Shown here piece after piece: positions 25,738 through 34,592 of a stretch of DNA of 64,000 nucleotides. Position 1 is the first letter of the stretch. Each line of letters starts with the position of its first letter. Both the position numbers and the translations under genes were made by a program. The notes below the pieces were generated by a model. The model was not told the origin of the DNA, did not search any database, and saw nothing but the letters and a program-made list of their open reading frames with translations. The stretch is from positions 119,685 to 183,684 of the forward strand of contig JADKFA010000008.1 in assembly GCA_016717725.1 (NCBI GenBank), in the 5' to 3' direction. Source of the DNA: Bacteroidota bacterium. GTDB lineage: Bacteria; Bacteroidota; Bacteroidia; AKYH767-A; OLB10.

Positions 25738-26875
25738 ACAGTTTCTTCAACATAGTAGCTTCATTCTGTACTCGCTCTTTTTAATAATAGCGGTAACATT
25801 TTCTTTGATGATCAACGCCTTATTTTTACGTTTCTTCAAAACACTAGGCATTCGAAATAATTTAGATGGAACTATCATTCGATGGGGCGCTATGTCTAAA
25901 CCTAGTATTGGAGGCATTACTTTTTATATTATGTTCCTTCTTTCTTTAGCCAGTTATTCTATTTTATTTGAACCTGCACAAGATGCATATCAACTCGGTT
26001 TTGTTGGACTTCTTTTATCGAGTGGTACTGGTTTTTTGATTGGATTGGCTGACGATGCATACAACACGAAGCCTTGGCTAAAATTTGGAGTTCAACTTCT
26101 ATCTGGAATAATTTTAATTAGTACAGGAATAAGCATTCATATTTTCTCGAGTGATTTATTGAATTATACAGTAACCTTATTTTGGGTAGTTGGCATTATG
26201 AATTCCATTAATATGCTCGATAATATGGATGGAATTACTTCCATTGTTTCCATTGGAATTATTCTTAATACCATTTACATTATTATTTATAACAATGATA
26301 TTTTAAATATGCATTTGTTAGTGTTAATAGGTGTATTAGCTTCTTTGATTGCATTCTTGCGATTTAATTGGCATCCTTCTAAAATGTATATGGGTGACAC
26401 GGGAAGTCAATTCTTGGGTGTCTTTTTAGCAACGATGGGAATTATTTATTTTTGGAATGATCCTTACTCTTCAGAAGCACCTGCTACTGGAAAATTATTA
26501 GCTGGAACAATAATGACTTTTATACTTCCCATTTTAGATACCACCGTGGTGGTTGTAAATAGACTTTCGGCAGGTCGTTCTCCGTTTGTTGGAGGAAAAG
26601 ATCATACCACACATAGCCTTGCTATACTTGGATTAAGTGATTCTCAAGTTAGTTTTGTTTTTGTTGGTCTCGCCTTACTTTCCCTTTTGATGAATGTTCT
26701 CATTGAAGAATTTATTGGTGAATGGAATTATTCTGCCTCCATTTTCTTCTGTTCTTACTTCGTCATTTTATTAAGCTTCTTCTTTTACACAACAAGAAAT
26801 AAGAAAATTAAAAGCAGAGGTCGTCTTCGAGAAATCAAACTAAGTCAAGAAGAAACTTCAAGCGTACAAAACTAA
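25730..26875 (+). CDS. MraY/WecA-family undecaprenyl-phosphate sugar-1-phosphate transferase
   Basis: A 381-residue polytopic membrane enzyme that loads the first sugar phosphate onto undecaprenyl phosphate. Hallmarks are LADDAYN with the DD pair at 108-109, NMLDNMDGITS at 161-171, MYMGDTGSQFLG and the HTTHSLAILGLS loop. The NMDG form and the lack of peptidoglycan-cluster neighbours favour a WecA/TagO-like polysaccharide initiase over MraY. The start codon overlaps rfbC by 8 bases, and the stop overlaps the convergent trmD stop by 4 bases. Confidence 0.9.
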   Translation: MTEQFLQHSSFILYSLFLIIAVTFSLMINALFLRFFKTLGIRNNLDGTIIRWGAMSKPSIGGITFYIMFLLSLASYSILFEPAQDAYQLGFVGLLLSSGTGFLIGLADDAYNTKPWLKFGVQLLSGIILISTGISIHIFSSDLLNYTVTLFWVVGIMNSINMLDNMDGITSIVSIGIILNTIYIIIYNNDILNMHLLVLIGVLASLIAFLRFNWHPSKMYMGDTGSQFLGVFLATMGIIYFWNDPYSSEAPATGKLLAGTIMTFILPILDTTVVVVNRLSAGRSPFVGGKDHTTHSLAILGLSDSQVSFVFVGLALLSLLMNVLIEEFIGEWNYSASIFFCSYFVILLSFFFYTTRNKKIKSRGRLREIKLSQEETSSVQN

Positions 26876-27555
26876 TTTTTCTTGTTCAGCAAATGAGGAC
26901 GGCGCTCTTTGGTTCGCTGAAGTGACTTTTCATGTTTCCACTGCTCAATATTCTTTTCATGACCTGATAATAAAATATCGGGAACTTTCCATCCTCTAAA
27001 TTCGGCTGGACGCGTATAAACAGGAGGGGCTATTAAATCATCCTGAAATGAATCTGACAGTGCCGATGTTTCATCATTCAAAACACCTGGAATTAATCGA
27101 ATTACGGTATCGCATAAAACAGCTGCACCTAACTCTCCTCCTGACAGCACATAATCGCCAATACTAATTTCACGTGTAATAAAATGTTCGCGCACTCGCT
27201 CATCTACGCCTTTATAATGTCCACAAAGTATAATCATATTTCCACAAAGTGATAACTGGTTTGCTAAAGGTTGATCCAACATCGTTCCATCTGGACTCAT
27301 ATAAATAACCTCTTCGTAATCATTTTTACTTTTCAACGTTTCAATACAAAGAGCAATAGGTTCAATCATCATCACCATTCCGGCGCCACCACCAAATGCA
27401 TAATCATCGGTATTACGGTGTTTGCTTAATGCATAATCTCTTAAATTAATTAAATTCACTTCCACCAATCCTTTTTCCTGAGCACGTTTCAAAATAGAAT
27501 GTTGAAAAGGACTCTCTAGTAATTCGGGATGTACGGTGATGATATCGATACGCAT
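26872..27555 (-). CDS. trmD: tRNA (guanine-N1)-methyltransferase TrmD
   Basis: SPOUT-fold methyltransferase for m1G37 of tRNA, 227 residues. Motifs are MRIDIITVHPELLESPF, DDYAFGGGAGMVMM, MSPDGTMLDQ, LCGHYKGVDERVREH, EISIGDYVLSGGELGA and the C-terminal RPAEFRGWKVPDILLSGHH-like region with GHEKNI. It is the last gene of a compact five-gene operon beginning at aroQ, 14 bases after the GNAT gene. Its stop overlaps the plus-strand transferase stop by 4 bases. Confidence 0.97.
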   Translation of the reverse strand: MRIDIITVHPELLESPFQHSILKRAQEKGLVEVNLINLRDYALSKHRNTDDYAFGGGAGMVMMIEPIALCIETLKSKNDYEEVIYMSPDGTMLDQPLANQLSLCGNMIILCGHYKGVDERVREHFITREISIGDYVLSGGELGAAVLCDTVIRLIPGVLNDETSALSDSFQDDLIAPPVYTRPAEFRGWKVPDILLSGHEKNIEQWKHEKSLQRTKERRPHLLNKKN

Positions 27556-27569
27556 GTTTCGCTTTAATT

Positions 27570-28019
27570 CTATACTTTCTTGATCATTAAATAATGTTGG
27601 ATGTCGTTATAAAGTAAAAAAGTTTCCTTCACTTTTATATATCCACAAGCGATATAAAATTCAAGTGCATTTTCACGAGCTTGCAACACTATTGTTTTCA
27701 CACCTGCATTAATAGCTAAACTTTCCAACTCTTCCATCATCATCTTTCCAATTCCTTTTCCTCGTTGACCGGTTTCAACAGCCATATATCGAATTTGTGC
27801 TTCCAGTGGAGAGTTTAGATGAAAACGACCACAAGCAATAATATTTCCATCTTCATCAACTAACATCCTCTGCAAACTATTTTCCTCCTGATCATCGCGC
27901 TCTGTTCCTTTAGGTTGCCCCCATGGCTTACGAAGCAACTTCCATCTAAATAAAAAATACTCCTCAATCCTATTTTCATTGTAGGGATCTGCAAATTTTA
28001 ATTTACTCATCGTCATCAT
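27570..28019 (-). CDS. GNAT family N-acetyltransferase
   Basis: A 149-residue Gcn5-related acetyltransferase. The acetyl-CoA binding motif A reads VETGQRGKGIGKMMMEELE (RGKGIG pyrophosphate loop), followed by LQARENALEFYIACGYIKV, the usual motif B with Tyr and GY. The N-terminal region FRWKLLRKPWGQP resembles ElaA-like or YjcF-like members, but the substrate cannot be told. Its start overlaps the CoA-transferase stop by 4 bases (ATGA). Confidence 0.9.
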   Translation of the reverse strand: MMTMSKLKFADPYNENRIEEYFLFRWKLLRKPWGQPKGTERDDQEENSLQRMLVDEDGNIIACGRFHLNSPLEAQIRYMAVETGQRGKGIGKMMMEELESLAINAGVKTIVLQARENALEFYIACGYIKVKETFLLYNDIQHYLMIKKV

Positions 28020-29095
28020 ATACGCTCTATTTTAAAGGCTATTGTCGCCATTCGCTTACTTATTTTTCCGTTGGGTTCTACTTGCTCCAACACCATTTCT
28101 TTTGCAGGAGAATCATTCAATACCTCATCTAACTTTCTAATTTTCGCTGCTGGTACTTTTGCTTGGTGCAACTTTGATAAAACTGTACTAGCATCTTGCT
28201 TGCTAAACAATGCAGTCAACTCAGATAGTAAATCAATTCTATTTTTTACACGATCCGCGTTGGTGATATATTTTCTTTCTGTTGAAAGTGATTGTTTTTC
28301 CAAAACATCACATAAATTTCGAAATTGGCCGTCGGTACCCACCGCTAACAAAATAGGTTGTTGGTCTTTACTCAATACCTTTTCACCATAAGGTGCAATA
28401 TTGGGATGCAAGGAACCTAACTGCGACGGCACTACGTTCGTATTAAGATAGGTACTGGATTGATTTATTAATGATGCCAAAGCAGATTGGTACAACGAAG
28501 TGGACACGATGGCTCCTCTTCCAGTTTTCTCACGTTTCCACAAAGCTAAAAGTACACCCTCTTTGAGTTGATGAGCTGCCAAAATATCAATGAACGCAAT
28601 GGGAAGTTTTAAAGGATCGTCACCAGGGTTTCCATTGATGGACATCATTCCTGATTCCGCTTGCAAAACAGCATCATAAGCTACACGATCATCAGAATCA
28701 AAGCCATGGATTTCACCAATGATCAATGAAGGATAACGTTCAAGCAGAACCGAACTTTTCAAATCAAACTTTTGGGCATCGCCCTCCTTAAAGTTGACGA
28801 TGAGCACATCTGCACTTTGCAAATATTCTGTAAGTAGTGAACGATCGGATGATTCTCCCAAATCAAGAAAAACAATTTGCTTATGCCAATTCACACTGTG
28901 ATAGTAAGCAGAAGCAGGATCTTCTTTTGATTCATGAGCTGATTTCCAACCACGAGTTGGGTCACCTCCGGTTCTCTTATTCTCTATCTTTACTACCTCA
29001 GCACCCAATTCAGCGAAAAACATTCCCACAGCCGGACCCGCCAAAACAGTGGCCAATTCAACTACTTTAAGTCCTTTCAGGGTATCCGTCAACAT
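28016..29095 (-). CDS. CaiB/BaiF family CoA-transferase (family III)
   Basis: A 359-residue class III CoA-transferase. The N-terminus is diagnostic: LKGLKVVELATVLAGPAVGMFFAELGAEVVKIE, followed by RGWK, YDAVLQAESGMMSING and a PIAFIDILAAHQLKEGVLLALW segment. Family members move CoA between organic acids through an Asp-linked intermediate; the likely catalytic Asp is in the YDAV segment. The substrate is unknown. It sits 3 bases after ctlX and is translationally coupled to the GNAT gene. Confidence 0.9.
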   Translation of the reverse strand: MLTDTLKGLKVVELATVLAGPAVGMFFAELGAEVVKIENKRTGGDPTRGWKSAHESKEDPASAYYHSVNWHKQIVFLDLGESSDRSLLTEYLQSADVLIVNFKEGDAQKFDLKSSVLLERYPSLIIGEIHGFDSDDRVAYDAVLQAESGMMSINGNPGDDPLKLPIAFIDILAAHQLKEGVLLALWKREKTGRGAIVSTSLYQSALASLINQSSTYLNTNVVPSQLGSLHPNIAPYGEKVLSKDQQPILLAVGTDGQFRNLCDVLEKQSLSTERKYITNADRVKNRIDLLSELTALFSKQDASTVLSKLHQAKVPAAKIRKLDEVLNDSPAKEMVLEQVEPNGKISKRMATIAFKIERI

Positions 29096-29098
29096 TCA

Positions 29099-30022
29099 TC
29101 ACAATCTTGGCTTCAAAAATACTTCAGCCAGCATGCATCGAATGCCACCTCCTCCAATTTTTTCAATCATAGGTATGTCAACAACCAGAAAGTTGGATCG
29201 TTTAGAAATCAAGCCTTTCTGCTCAAGTGTCAGGTTTTGATAGGCTGAAGACGAACAAATCGTAAATAATTTCCCTTCTTTATTTTGAAGTTGAAGCATG
29301 TTTCCACAAAAATTCAAAACCTGATCCCAGGATATTGAAATAGCGTCCAATTCACCTTCCTTAAAGTACTGCAAGAGCCGCAATCTCTCCATGGGATCAA
29401 TAATTCCATCTTCATAATAAAGCACATAACCCAATCCGATATTCATGATCACATTGGTATGGTAGATGGGTTGTTGATGGATATCTAAGCAGGTAAATAA
29501 AAACGGAGTATAGTTTAAAACTGAACAAACATCATTAAGAACTGCTTCATACGTTCTTGGACTACGAATCGAATAGCCAATTTTATGCAGATGGTCAAAG
29601 ACAATACTGCCCGTTCCTTCTAAAAACAAATTCTCTTTTTCATAAATACTAAAATCATGAATTTCATTCACCACAAAATTACTTTTCAAATCAGCGAGCA
29701 TGTTTCCATTTCTTTCTCTTTGGCGATTGGCTGCCATCATTGGATAAATCAACAATTTATTTTGATCATGCGTGCTAAAACAATTATTTGGAAATATACA
29801 GTCAGGAGCTAACAAATCATCAGAATGAGAAACGAGAACCTCAATTCCAACATTTCTCAATTGATCCACCACTCTATCAAACTCCACTAATGCTAATTCG
29901 GATACTTTTTCAACTTCCAATTTATTTTGAAAAGAATTACTGCTCGAAGTTTCAGGATTAAAACCAAATAGCGCTGGACGAACCATCAAAACGGAATGCG
30001 CAATATGATTGTGAACTAACAT
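29099..30022 (-). CDS. ctlX: Citrulline utilisation hydrolase CtlX (amidinotransferase fold)
   Basis: Guanidino-group hydrolase of the arginine deiminase/amidinotransferase superfamily, 307 residues. The start MVRPALFGFNPETSSSNSFQ and the substrate-loop sequence LAPDCIFPNNCFST match CtlX-type proteins, and the catalytic Cys sits near the end in GGGGIRCMLAEVF (C296). E in FLEGTGSIVFD and H in IYHTNVIMNIG complete the active-site set. It probably acts on citrulline or a related ureido/guanidino compound. It starts 2 bases after the aroQ stop. Confidence 0.88.
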   Translation of the reverse strand: MLVHNHIAHSVLMVRPALFGFNPETSSSNSFQNKLEVEKVSELALVEFDRVVDQLRNVGIEVLVSHSDDLLAPDCIFPNNCFSTHDQNKLLIYPMMAANRQRERNGNMLADLKSNFVVNEIHDFSIYEKENLFLEGTGSIVFDHLHKIGYSIRSPRTYEAVLNDVCSVLNYTPFLFTCLDIHQQPIYHTNVIMNIGLGYVLYYEDGIIDPMERLRLLQYFKEGELDAISISWDQVLNFCGNMLQLQNKEGKLFTICSSSAYQNLTLEQKGLISKRSNFLVVDIPMIEKIGGGGIRCMLAEVFLKPRL

Positions 30023-30024
30023 TA

Positions 30025-30456
30025 TTAAATGTCTTTACTCGTTTCAATAAAATACTTTATTGCTAATTCATACCCTTTTAATCCTAATCCACCGATGAGT
30101 CCTACGCATTTATTAGCCATTAAACTCTGATGACGAAATTCTTCTCTTGCAAAAACATTAGAAATATGCAATTCAATTACAGGAGTACGAATGGCAGCGA
30201 CTGCATCAGCAATAGCCACTGAAGTATGCGTATAACCACCTGCATTAAAAATAATTCCATGAGAAGAAAAACCAACTTCATGCAAACGATTGATGAGTTC
30301 ACCTTCCACGTTACTTTGAAAATAATGAAGGTCAATCTCTGTATAACGTTCCTTTAAACTAGAAAAATATTCTTCAAATGTCTTCACACCATACACTTCA
30401 GGTTCGCGAATACCCAACAAATTCAAATTAGGACCGTTAATAATATCTATGCGCAT
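30025..30456 (-). CDS. aroQ: Type II 3-dehydroquinate dehydratase
   Basis: Shikimate-pathway enzyme that dehydrates 3-dehydroquinate. The 143-residue protein has the type II signature IINGPNLNLLGIREPEVYG, the conserved FNAGGYTHTSVAIADA, and VIELHISNVFAREEFRHQS with the catalytic His. I chose ATG 30456; ATG 30459 just before it would add one Met. A TAAATTTG box ends 3-6 bases upstream, so the mRNA looks leaderless. First gene of a five-gene operon with ctlX, CoA-transferase, GNAT and trmD, and divergent from xerD. Confidence 0.96.
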   Translation of the reverse strand: MRIDIINGPNLNLLGIREPEVYGVKTFEEYFSSLKERYTEIDLHYFQSNVEGELINRLHEVGFSSHGIIFNAGGYTHTSVAIADAVAAIRTPVIELHISNVFAREEFRHQSLMANKCVGLIGGLGLKGYELAIKYFIETSKDI

Positions 30457-30462
30457 CATGTA

Positions 30463-30470
30463 CAAATTTA
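30463..30470 (-). promoter_or_regulatory. -7 box of aroQ operon
   Basis: TAAATTTG on the minus strand, 3 bases before ATG 30459 or 6 before ATG 30456. It lies 21 bases from the xerD box on the other strand. Confidence 0.55.
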
Positions 30471-30491
30471 CAAAAAATATGAATCATTAAT

Positions 30492-30499
30492 TATCTTCG
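30492..30499 (+). promoter_or_regulatory. -7 box of xerD
   Basis: TATCTTCG, a one-base variant of TAnnTTTG, ending 7 bases before the xerD ATG. It is back to back with the aroQ box. Confidence 0.5.
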
Positions 30500-30506
30500 T
30501 ACAGTC

Positions 30507-31409
30507 ATGAACGCCTGGACACCCTACATTAAAGGATTTAGAAGTTATTCTCAATTGGAACGATCACTGTCCTCCAATACGGTAGAAGCTTATGAGCATG
30601 ATATTGAAAAATTAGTACAGTTTTTAGACTTTAAACAATACAATTTATCACCCGAACAAATCAAGCATGAACATCTTCAAGAATTTCTACGTTGGGTGAG
30701 TGATTTGGGAATGATGGCGCGAACACAAGCACGAGTGTTATCAGGAGTAAAAGCATTTTACAAATACTTATTGATGGAAAATGTTTTACAAGATGATCCT
30801 ACAGAATTGATAGAAGGTCCGAGTATTGGTAAAAAACTTCCTGACTTCCTTACGGTAGAAGAAATAAATTTATTGTTATCCGCTGTTGATTTAAGTTTAC
30901 CAGAGGGACAACGCAACAAAGCGATGCTCGAGACATTATATTCTTGCGGTTTGCGTGTATCAGAACTTATCGGATTACAACTAAGTCAAAGTTATTTTAA
31001 CGATGGTTTTGTTAAAGTCACTGGAAAAGGAAATAAAGAAAGAATTATTCCGATGGGAAATTCTGCCATCAAACAAATTATACTCTATACCGATGGGATT
31101 CGAAATCATTTACCGATCCAAAAAGGACATGAAGATTATATTTTTTTAAATCGTAGAGGACGTAAATTAAGTCGTGTAATGGTTTTTATGATCATTAAAG
31201 CTTTAGCATTGAAAGCAGGAGTTAGAACAACAATAAGTCCCCATACATTTCGACATTCATTTGCTACACATTTAATTGAAGGCGGTGCCGATTTACGAGC
31301 TGTACAAGAGATGCTAGGACACAGCAGCATTACCACTACAGAAATTTACACTCATCTTGATAAGGACTATTTACGCTCTGCCATTTTGCAGTTTCACCCA
31401 CGCAAATAG
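30507..31409 (+). CDS. xerD: Tyrosine recombinase XerD
   Basis: Site-specific recombinase that resolves chromosome dimers at dif, 300 residues. It has an N-terminal SAM-like core-binding domain and a C-terminal catalytic domain with all six active-site residues: R150 (CGLRVSEL), K174 (TGKGNKER), H246 and R249 (HTFRHSFATH), H272 (GHSSITTTE) and Y281 (IYTHLD). The housekeeping context, divergent from aroQ, and the length favour XerD over a mobile-element integrase. No dif-like site or mobile element was seen next to it. Confidence 0.93.
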   Translation: MNAWTPYIKGFRSYSQLERSLSSNTVEAYEHDIEKLVQFLDFKQYNLSPEQIKHEHLQEFLRWVSDLGMMARTQARVLSGVKAFYKYLLMENVLQDDPTELIEGPSIGKKLPDFLTVEEINLLLSAVDLSLPEGQRNKAMLETLYSCGLRVSELIGLQLSQSYFNDGFVKVTGKGNKERIIPMGNSAIKQIILYTDGIRNHLPIQKGHEDYIFLNRRGRKLSRVMVFMIIKALALKAGVRTTISPHTFRHSFATHLIEGGADLRAVQEMLGHSSITTTEIYTHLDKDYLRSAILQFHPRK

Positions 31410-31608
31410 TGGAATAAAATATGACTTTTTAAAAAAGATCTCTGAACGTTGAGAAGAAATAATAACTTCTTGTAATTGCATAAATAACTGTTAATCCGAC
31501 CATTAATTTCAAAAAAACGGGAAACCGCTGCCTGTATTCCCCATTTACAATTGGTTTTTTTTGGGGTTAAATCAATAAGTTCTAATTTTATCAAAATACA
31601 ATATTTAC

Positions 31609-32325
31609 ATGGCTTATATTTATCAAGACGCATCGATCGTAGACATCGTAGACGAGACAGAAAAAGTAAAACGATTCTTCATTAAAGTTCCAGATGAAAT
31701 ACCATTTTCTTTTAAAGCAGGTCAATTCATTATGTTGGATTTACCCCTTGATTCGAAGTACACAAATCGCAGTTATTCTATAGCATCGGCACCATCTCAA
31801 GATAATATATTTGAATTGTGCATTGTACTAAATGAAAAAGGATTGGGAACACCGCTCTTATGGGAGAAGTACGATGTAGGTACACAAATAAAAGTTTCAA
31901 AAGTTCTTGGAAAGTTTCAATTACCTGATCCTATTGATCGCGACATCTGTTTTATCGGAACTGGAACTGGAGTTGCTCCTTTACGATCACAAATAATACA
32001 TATCCTAAAAAATAATATTCCACATAAAAATTTATACTTAATCTTTGGCAATCGTTGGGAGAAAGATATTCTTTATCGCAAGGAGTTAGAAGATTTAGCT
32101 GCTGAATATCCAAGCTTCCAATTTATACCTGTTCTATCACGTGAAAATGAAGGATGGAAAGGAAAGTCAGGATACGTTCATAGTATTTACGAAGAAATAT
32201 TTAGTGACCAACGCCCTGCCTATTTCTACATCTGTGGATGGGCAGATATGCTAAAAGAAGCAAGACAAAGACTAGAAATTCTTGGATACGATAAGAAAGC
32301 AATTCGTTTTGAGTCTTACGATTAA
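31609..32325 (+). CDS. FAD-dependent ferredoxin/flavodoxin-NADP reductase-like oxidoreductase
   Basis: A 238-residue FNR-family flavoprotein. The FAD-binding domain contains NRSYSIASAP (the RxYS motif near residue 55); the NAD(P) domain has IGTGTGVAPLRS and YICGWADMLKEARQRL, with the Cys-Gly motif that positions NAD(P)H. There is no ferredoxin domain, so it needs a separate electron partner. It is preceded by a 199-base intergenic gap and followed by the K+ channel gene after 76 bases. Confidence 0.88.
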   Translation: MAYIYQDASIVDIVDETEKVKRFFIKVPDEIPFSFKAGQFIMLDLPLDSKYTNRSYSIASAPSQDNIFELCIVLNEKGLGTPLLWEKYDVGTQIKVSKVLGKFQLPDPIDRDICFIGTGTGVAPLRSQIIHILKNNIPHKNLYLIFGNRWEKDILYRKELEDLAAEYPSFQFIPVLSRENEGWKGKSGYVHSIYEEIFSDQRPAYFYICGWADMLKEARQRLEILGYDKKAIRFESYD

Positions 32326-32401
32326 TAATTTACAAAGTATATTAAACTAATTTGCGCTTTGAATTGTTAATCCTCCTCTTGCTAATCAATTTCAATTAAA
32401 A

Positions 32402-33400
32402 ATGCTAAGCGAGAATCGATTGAAAAAACTGAATCAACTATTAAATCAAAATCCTGCTTCTGAATTCGGATTTGGGAATACCAGTAATGAATCGGGACAG
32501 CGCATCTTAAATAAAGATGGTTCAGCCAATATAAATCGCATTGGTGAACCACGCTTCAACGTAGTGAACATTTATCATTCACTCATTACAATATCATGGA
32601 CAAAATTCATTTTCGTCGTATTCAGTTTTTATTTCATACTTAATTTAATCTTTTCACTACTCTACTATTTCTTATGTCCTGATACCATTGCAGGGATGAT
32701 CTATACTACAGAGCTAGAAAAATTCTTGGAAATATTTTTCTTCAGTTCACAATCGCTCACTACGGTAGGTTATGGCAGATTAAATCCGACTGGGATAATT
32801 GCAAGTTCTATTGCAGGGATTGAATCCATGATGGGGTTATTAGGCTTTGCCTTAGCAACAGGTTTACTTTATGGACGGTTTTCCCGACCTACAGCAAAAC
32901 TTTTATACAGCGAAAATATTATAATAGCTCCTTACGCTCATCCCACTTTTTCAAAAGAGGCCCCTACTGCGCTTATGTTTAGAATTACCAATGCACGAAA
33001 AAATCAACTTATTGAAGTGGAAGCGATGGTTTTATTTTCTTATAATCAAAATGTAAATGGGGTCATACAACGTAAATTTACCAACTTAAAATTAGAAATT
33101 TCCAAGATCAATTTTCTTGCTTTATCCTGGACCATAGTTCATCCTATCAACGAAGAAAGTCCACTCTACAACTTGGCAGAAAAAGATCTAGAAGAATTGG
33201 AAGCTGAATTCATGATCAGTATAAAAGCCATAGATGATACATACGTGCAACAAATCTTCAATCGTAATTCCTACTATTGGAAAGAGCTCATCTGGGGGGC
33301 CAAATTTATTTCTATGGTTACTAAGTCTGACACTGGAAAAACAATCATCGATTTGAAAAAAATATCACAAATTGAAAAAATTGAATTCGAACATGCCTAA
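32402..33400 (+). CDS. Inward-rectifier potassium channel (KirBac-like)
   Basis: A 332-residue Kir-type channel. The order is an N-terminal amphipathic segment (IGEPRFNVVNIYHSLITISWTKF), outer helix M1 (about 66-90), pore helix and selectivity filter SLTTVGYGRLNP with TVGYGR at 121-126, inner helix M2 (about 131-158, IAGIESMMGLLGFALATGL), then a cytoplasmic immunoglobulin-like IRK domain (AKLLYSENIIIAPY, LMFRITNARKNQLIEVEA). The arginine after GYG is typical of Kir channels. Its last codons overlap the start of the TPR gene by 8 bases, so the two are probably coupled. Confidence 0.93.
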   Translation: MLSENRLKKLNQLLNQNPASEFGFGNTSNESGQRILNKDGSANINRIGEPRFNVVNIYHSLITISWTKFIFVVFSFYFILNLIFSLLYYFLCPDTIAGMIYTTELEKFLEIFFFSSQSLTTVGYGRLNPTGIIASSIAGIESMMGLLGFALATGLLYGRFSRPTAKLLYSENIIIAPYAHPTFSKEAPTALMFRITNARKNQLIEVEAMVLFSYNQNVNGVIQRKFTNLKLEISKINFLALSWTIVHPINEESPLYNLAEKDLEELEAEFMISIKAIDDTYVQQIFNRNSYYWKELIWGAKFISMVTKSDTGKTIIDLKKISQIEKIEFEHA

Positions 33401-34151
33401 AACTATTCTATGTCTTTTCTTAGCATTGATTCTCGGATCCTCTTGGTCGCAGGAAGTGAAAAGTGAATTACAAAAATTTCATCTAGGCGAAAAATTGCAG
33501 CAAGAAAAAAAATGGAGTGAAGCCTTAGTGTTATTTAAAGAACTTTTGAAAGGAGACTCATCTAATGTTGAATATTTATGGAGAACATCCTACATCCATT
33601 CCATAATAGGTGTTGAACAAAAAAAAGAAAGTGCAAAACAAGAGTGGTATAAAAAGGCTGCTTATCTAGGAAAGAAAGCCATTACGCAACATCCTCAAAA
33701 TGCAAATGCACACTATGCCTATGCAGTTTCCTTGGGAAGAATGACGGAATTTGCAAGTAATAAAACAAAAATCGATAATGCAAAATTGATCAAATCGGAG
33801 GCGGAACTCACTATAAAACTAGATCCGAAAACGGCAGGAGCTTATCATATTTTAGGAAGATGGCATCGCGAAATTGCAGGTTTTAATATTTTAGAAAGAA
33901 CCATGATTAAAGCTATTTTCGGAGCTTTACCCGGTGGAACTTATGAAGAGTCTATTAAGAATTTTGAAAGGGCCATCATGTTAGAGCCATTGAATGCAAT
34001 TCATTATTATGAATTGGCCCAAACGTTTTTAGCGCGTGATGAAGAAAAAGATACACAAAACGCAAAAAACTGGTTAACAAAAGCGATTCAAATTCAAGTC
34101 AAAAATGCAGATGACAAAAACAACAAGAAAGTAAATGCGAGAAACTTTTAA
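33393..34151 (+). CDS. Secreted TPR-repeat protein
   Basis: I placed the start at ATG 33393, inside the last codons of the channel gene, because the signal peptide MPKTILCLFLALILGSSWSQE begins there. The 252-residue product has tetratricopeptide-like repeats: KWSEALVLFKELLKGDSSNVEY, KAITQHPQNANAHYAYAVSLG and EESIKNFERAIMLEPLNAIHYYELAQTF. It resembles regulators-of-microtubule-dynamics-type TPR proteins in layout. The 8-base overlap suggests translation from the channel's mRNA. A role in channel regulation is possible but unproven. Confidence 0.82.
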   Translation: MPKTILCLFLALILGSSWSQEVKSELQKFHLGEKLQQEKKWSEALVLFKELLKGDSSNVEYLWRTSYIHSIIGVEQKKESAKQEWYKKAAYLGKKAITQHPQNANAHYAYAVSLGRMTEFASNKTKIDNAKLIKSEAELTIKLDPKTAGAYHILGRWHREIAGFNILERTMIKAIFGALPGGTYEESIKNFERAIMLEPLNAIHYYELAQTFLARDEEKDTQNAKNWLTKAIQIQVKNADDKNNKKVNARNF

Positions 34152-34592
34152 AAGAAATATAAAGTATCACCGACATTACCTATTAAAAAAGTCCAAGTAC
34201 TTAATCGTACTGATTCATTACTGGCAATAGCTTTACCTTGATTACAACATAAACAGTATTCAATAAGTTAATGTTGATCCAAATAATACAAGATATTTTT
34301 TGGTTTAAAATAGTATTTCAATTTGCATTACACACGCTCCGTGAACCCTCCGTGTAATCCGTGACTCCGTGGCAAAAATTACAAGTTTTATATGAACACA
34401 AATTTGTTCAATCAAAAATAATGGAGAAGACTTAACTATTAAGATTAGAAAAACTAACTTTAAGAGATATTAAATTCACGACTTTGATGAAAATCTATTT
34501 TTACCACGGAGTGACTGAGAAAGCACAGAGTCACACGGAGAGACTTTACTAATTATTCTATTTATTCTTTAATAGAAATACAAGCGTTCAAA
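34152..34592. other. Intergenic region with a long inverted repeat
   Basis: About 440 bases without a gene. Imperfect inverted arms of roughly 48 bases lie at 34331-34378 and 34498-34545, built from CTCCGTG/CACGGAG units (TCCGTGACTCCGTGG against CCACGGAGTGACTGA). The rest is AT-rich. This resembles dispersed Bacteroidota chromosomal repeats. It separates the TPR gene from the convergent flippase gene. Confidence 0.6.

Noticed and set aside
30507..31409. Tyrosine recombinase considered as integrase of an integrated element.
   Set aside because: XerD-like length and motifs, housekeeping neighbours, no attachment repeats and no phage or plasmid genes.
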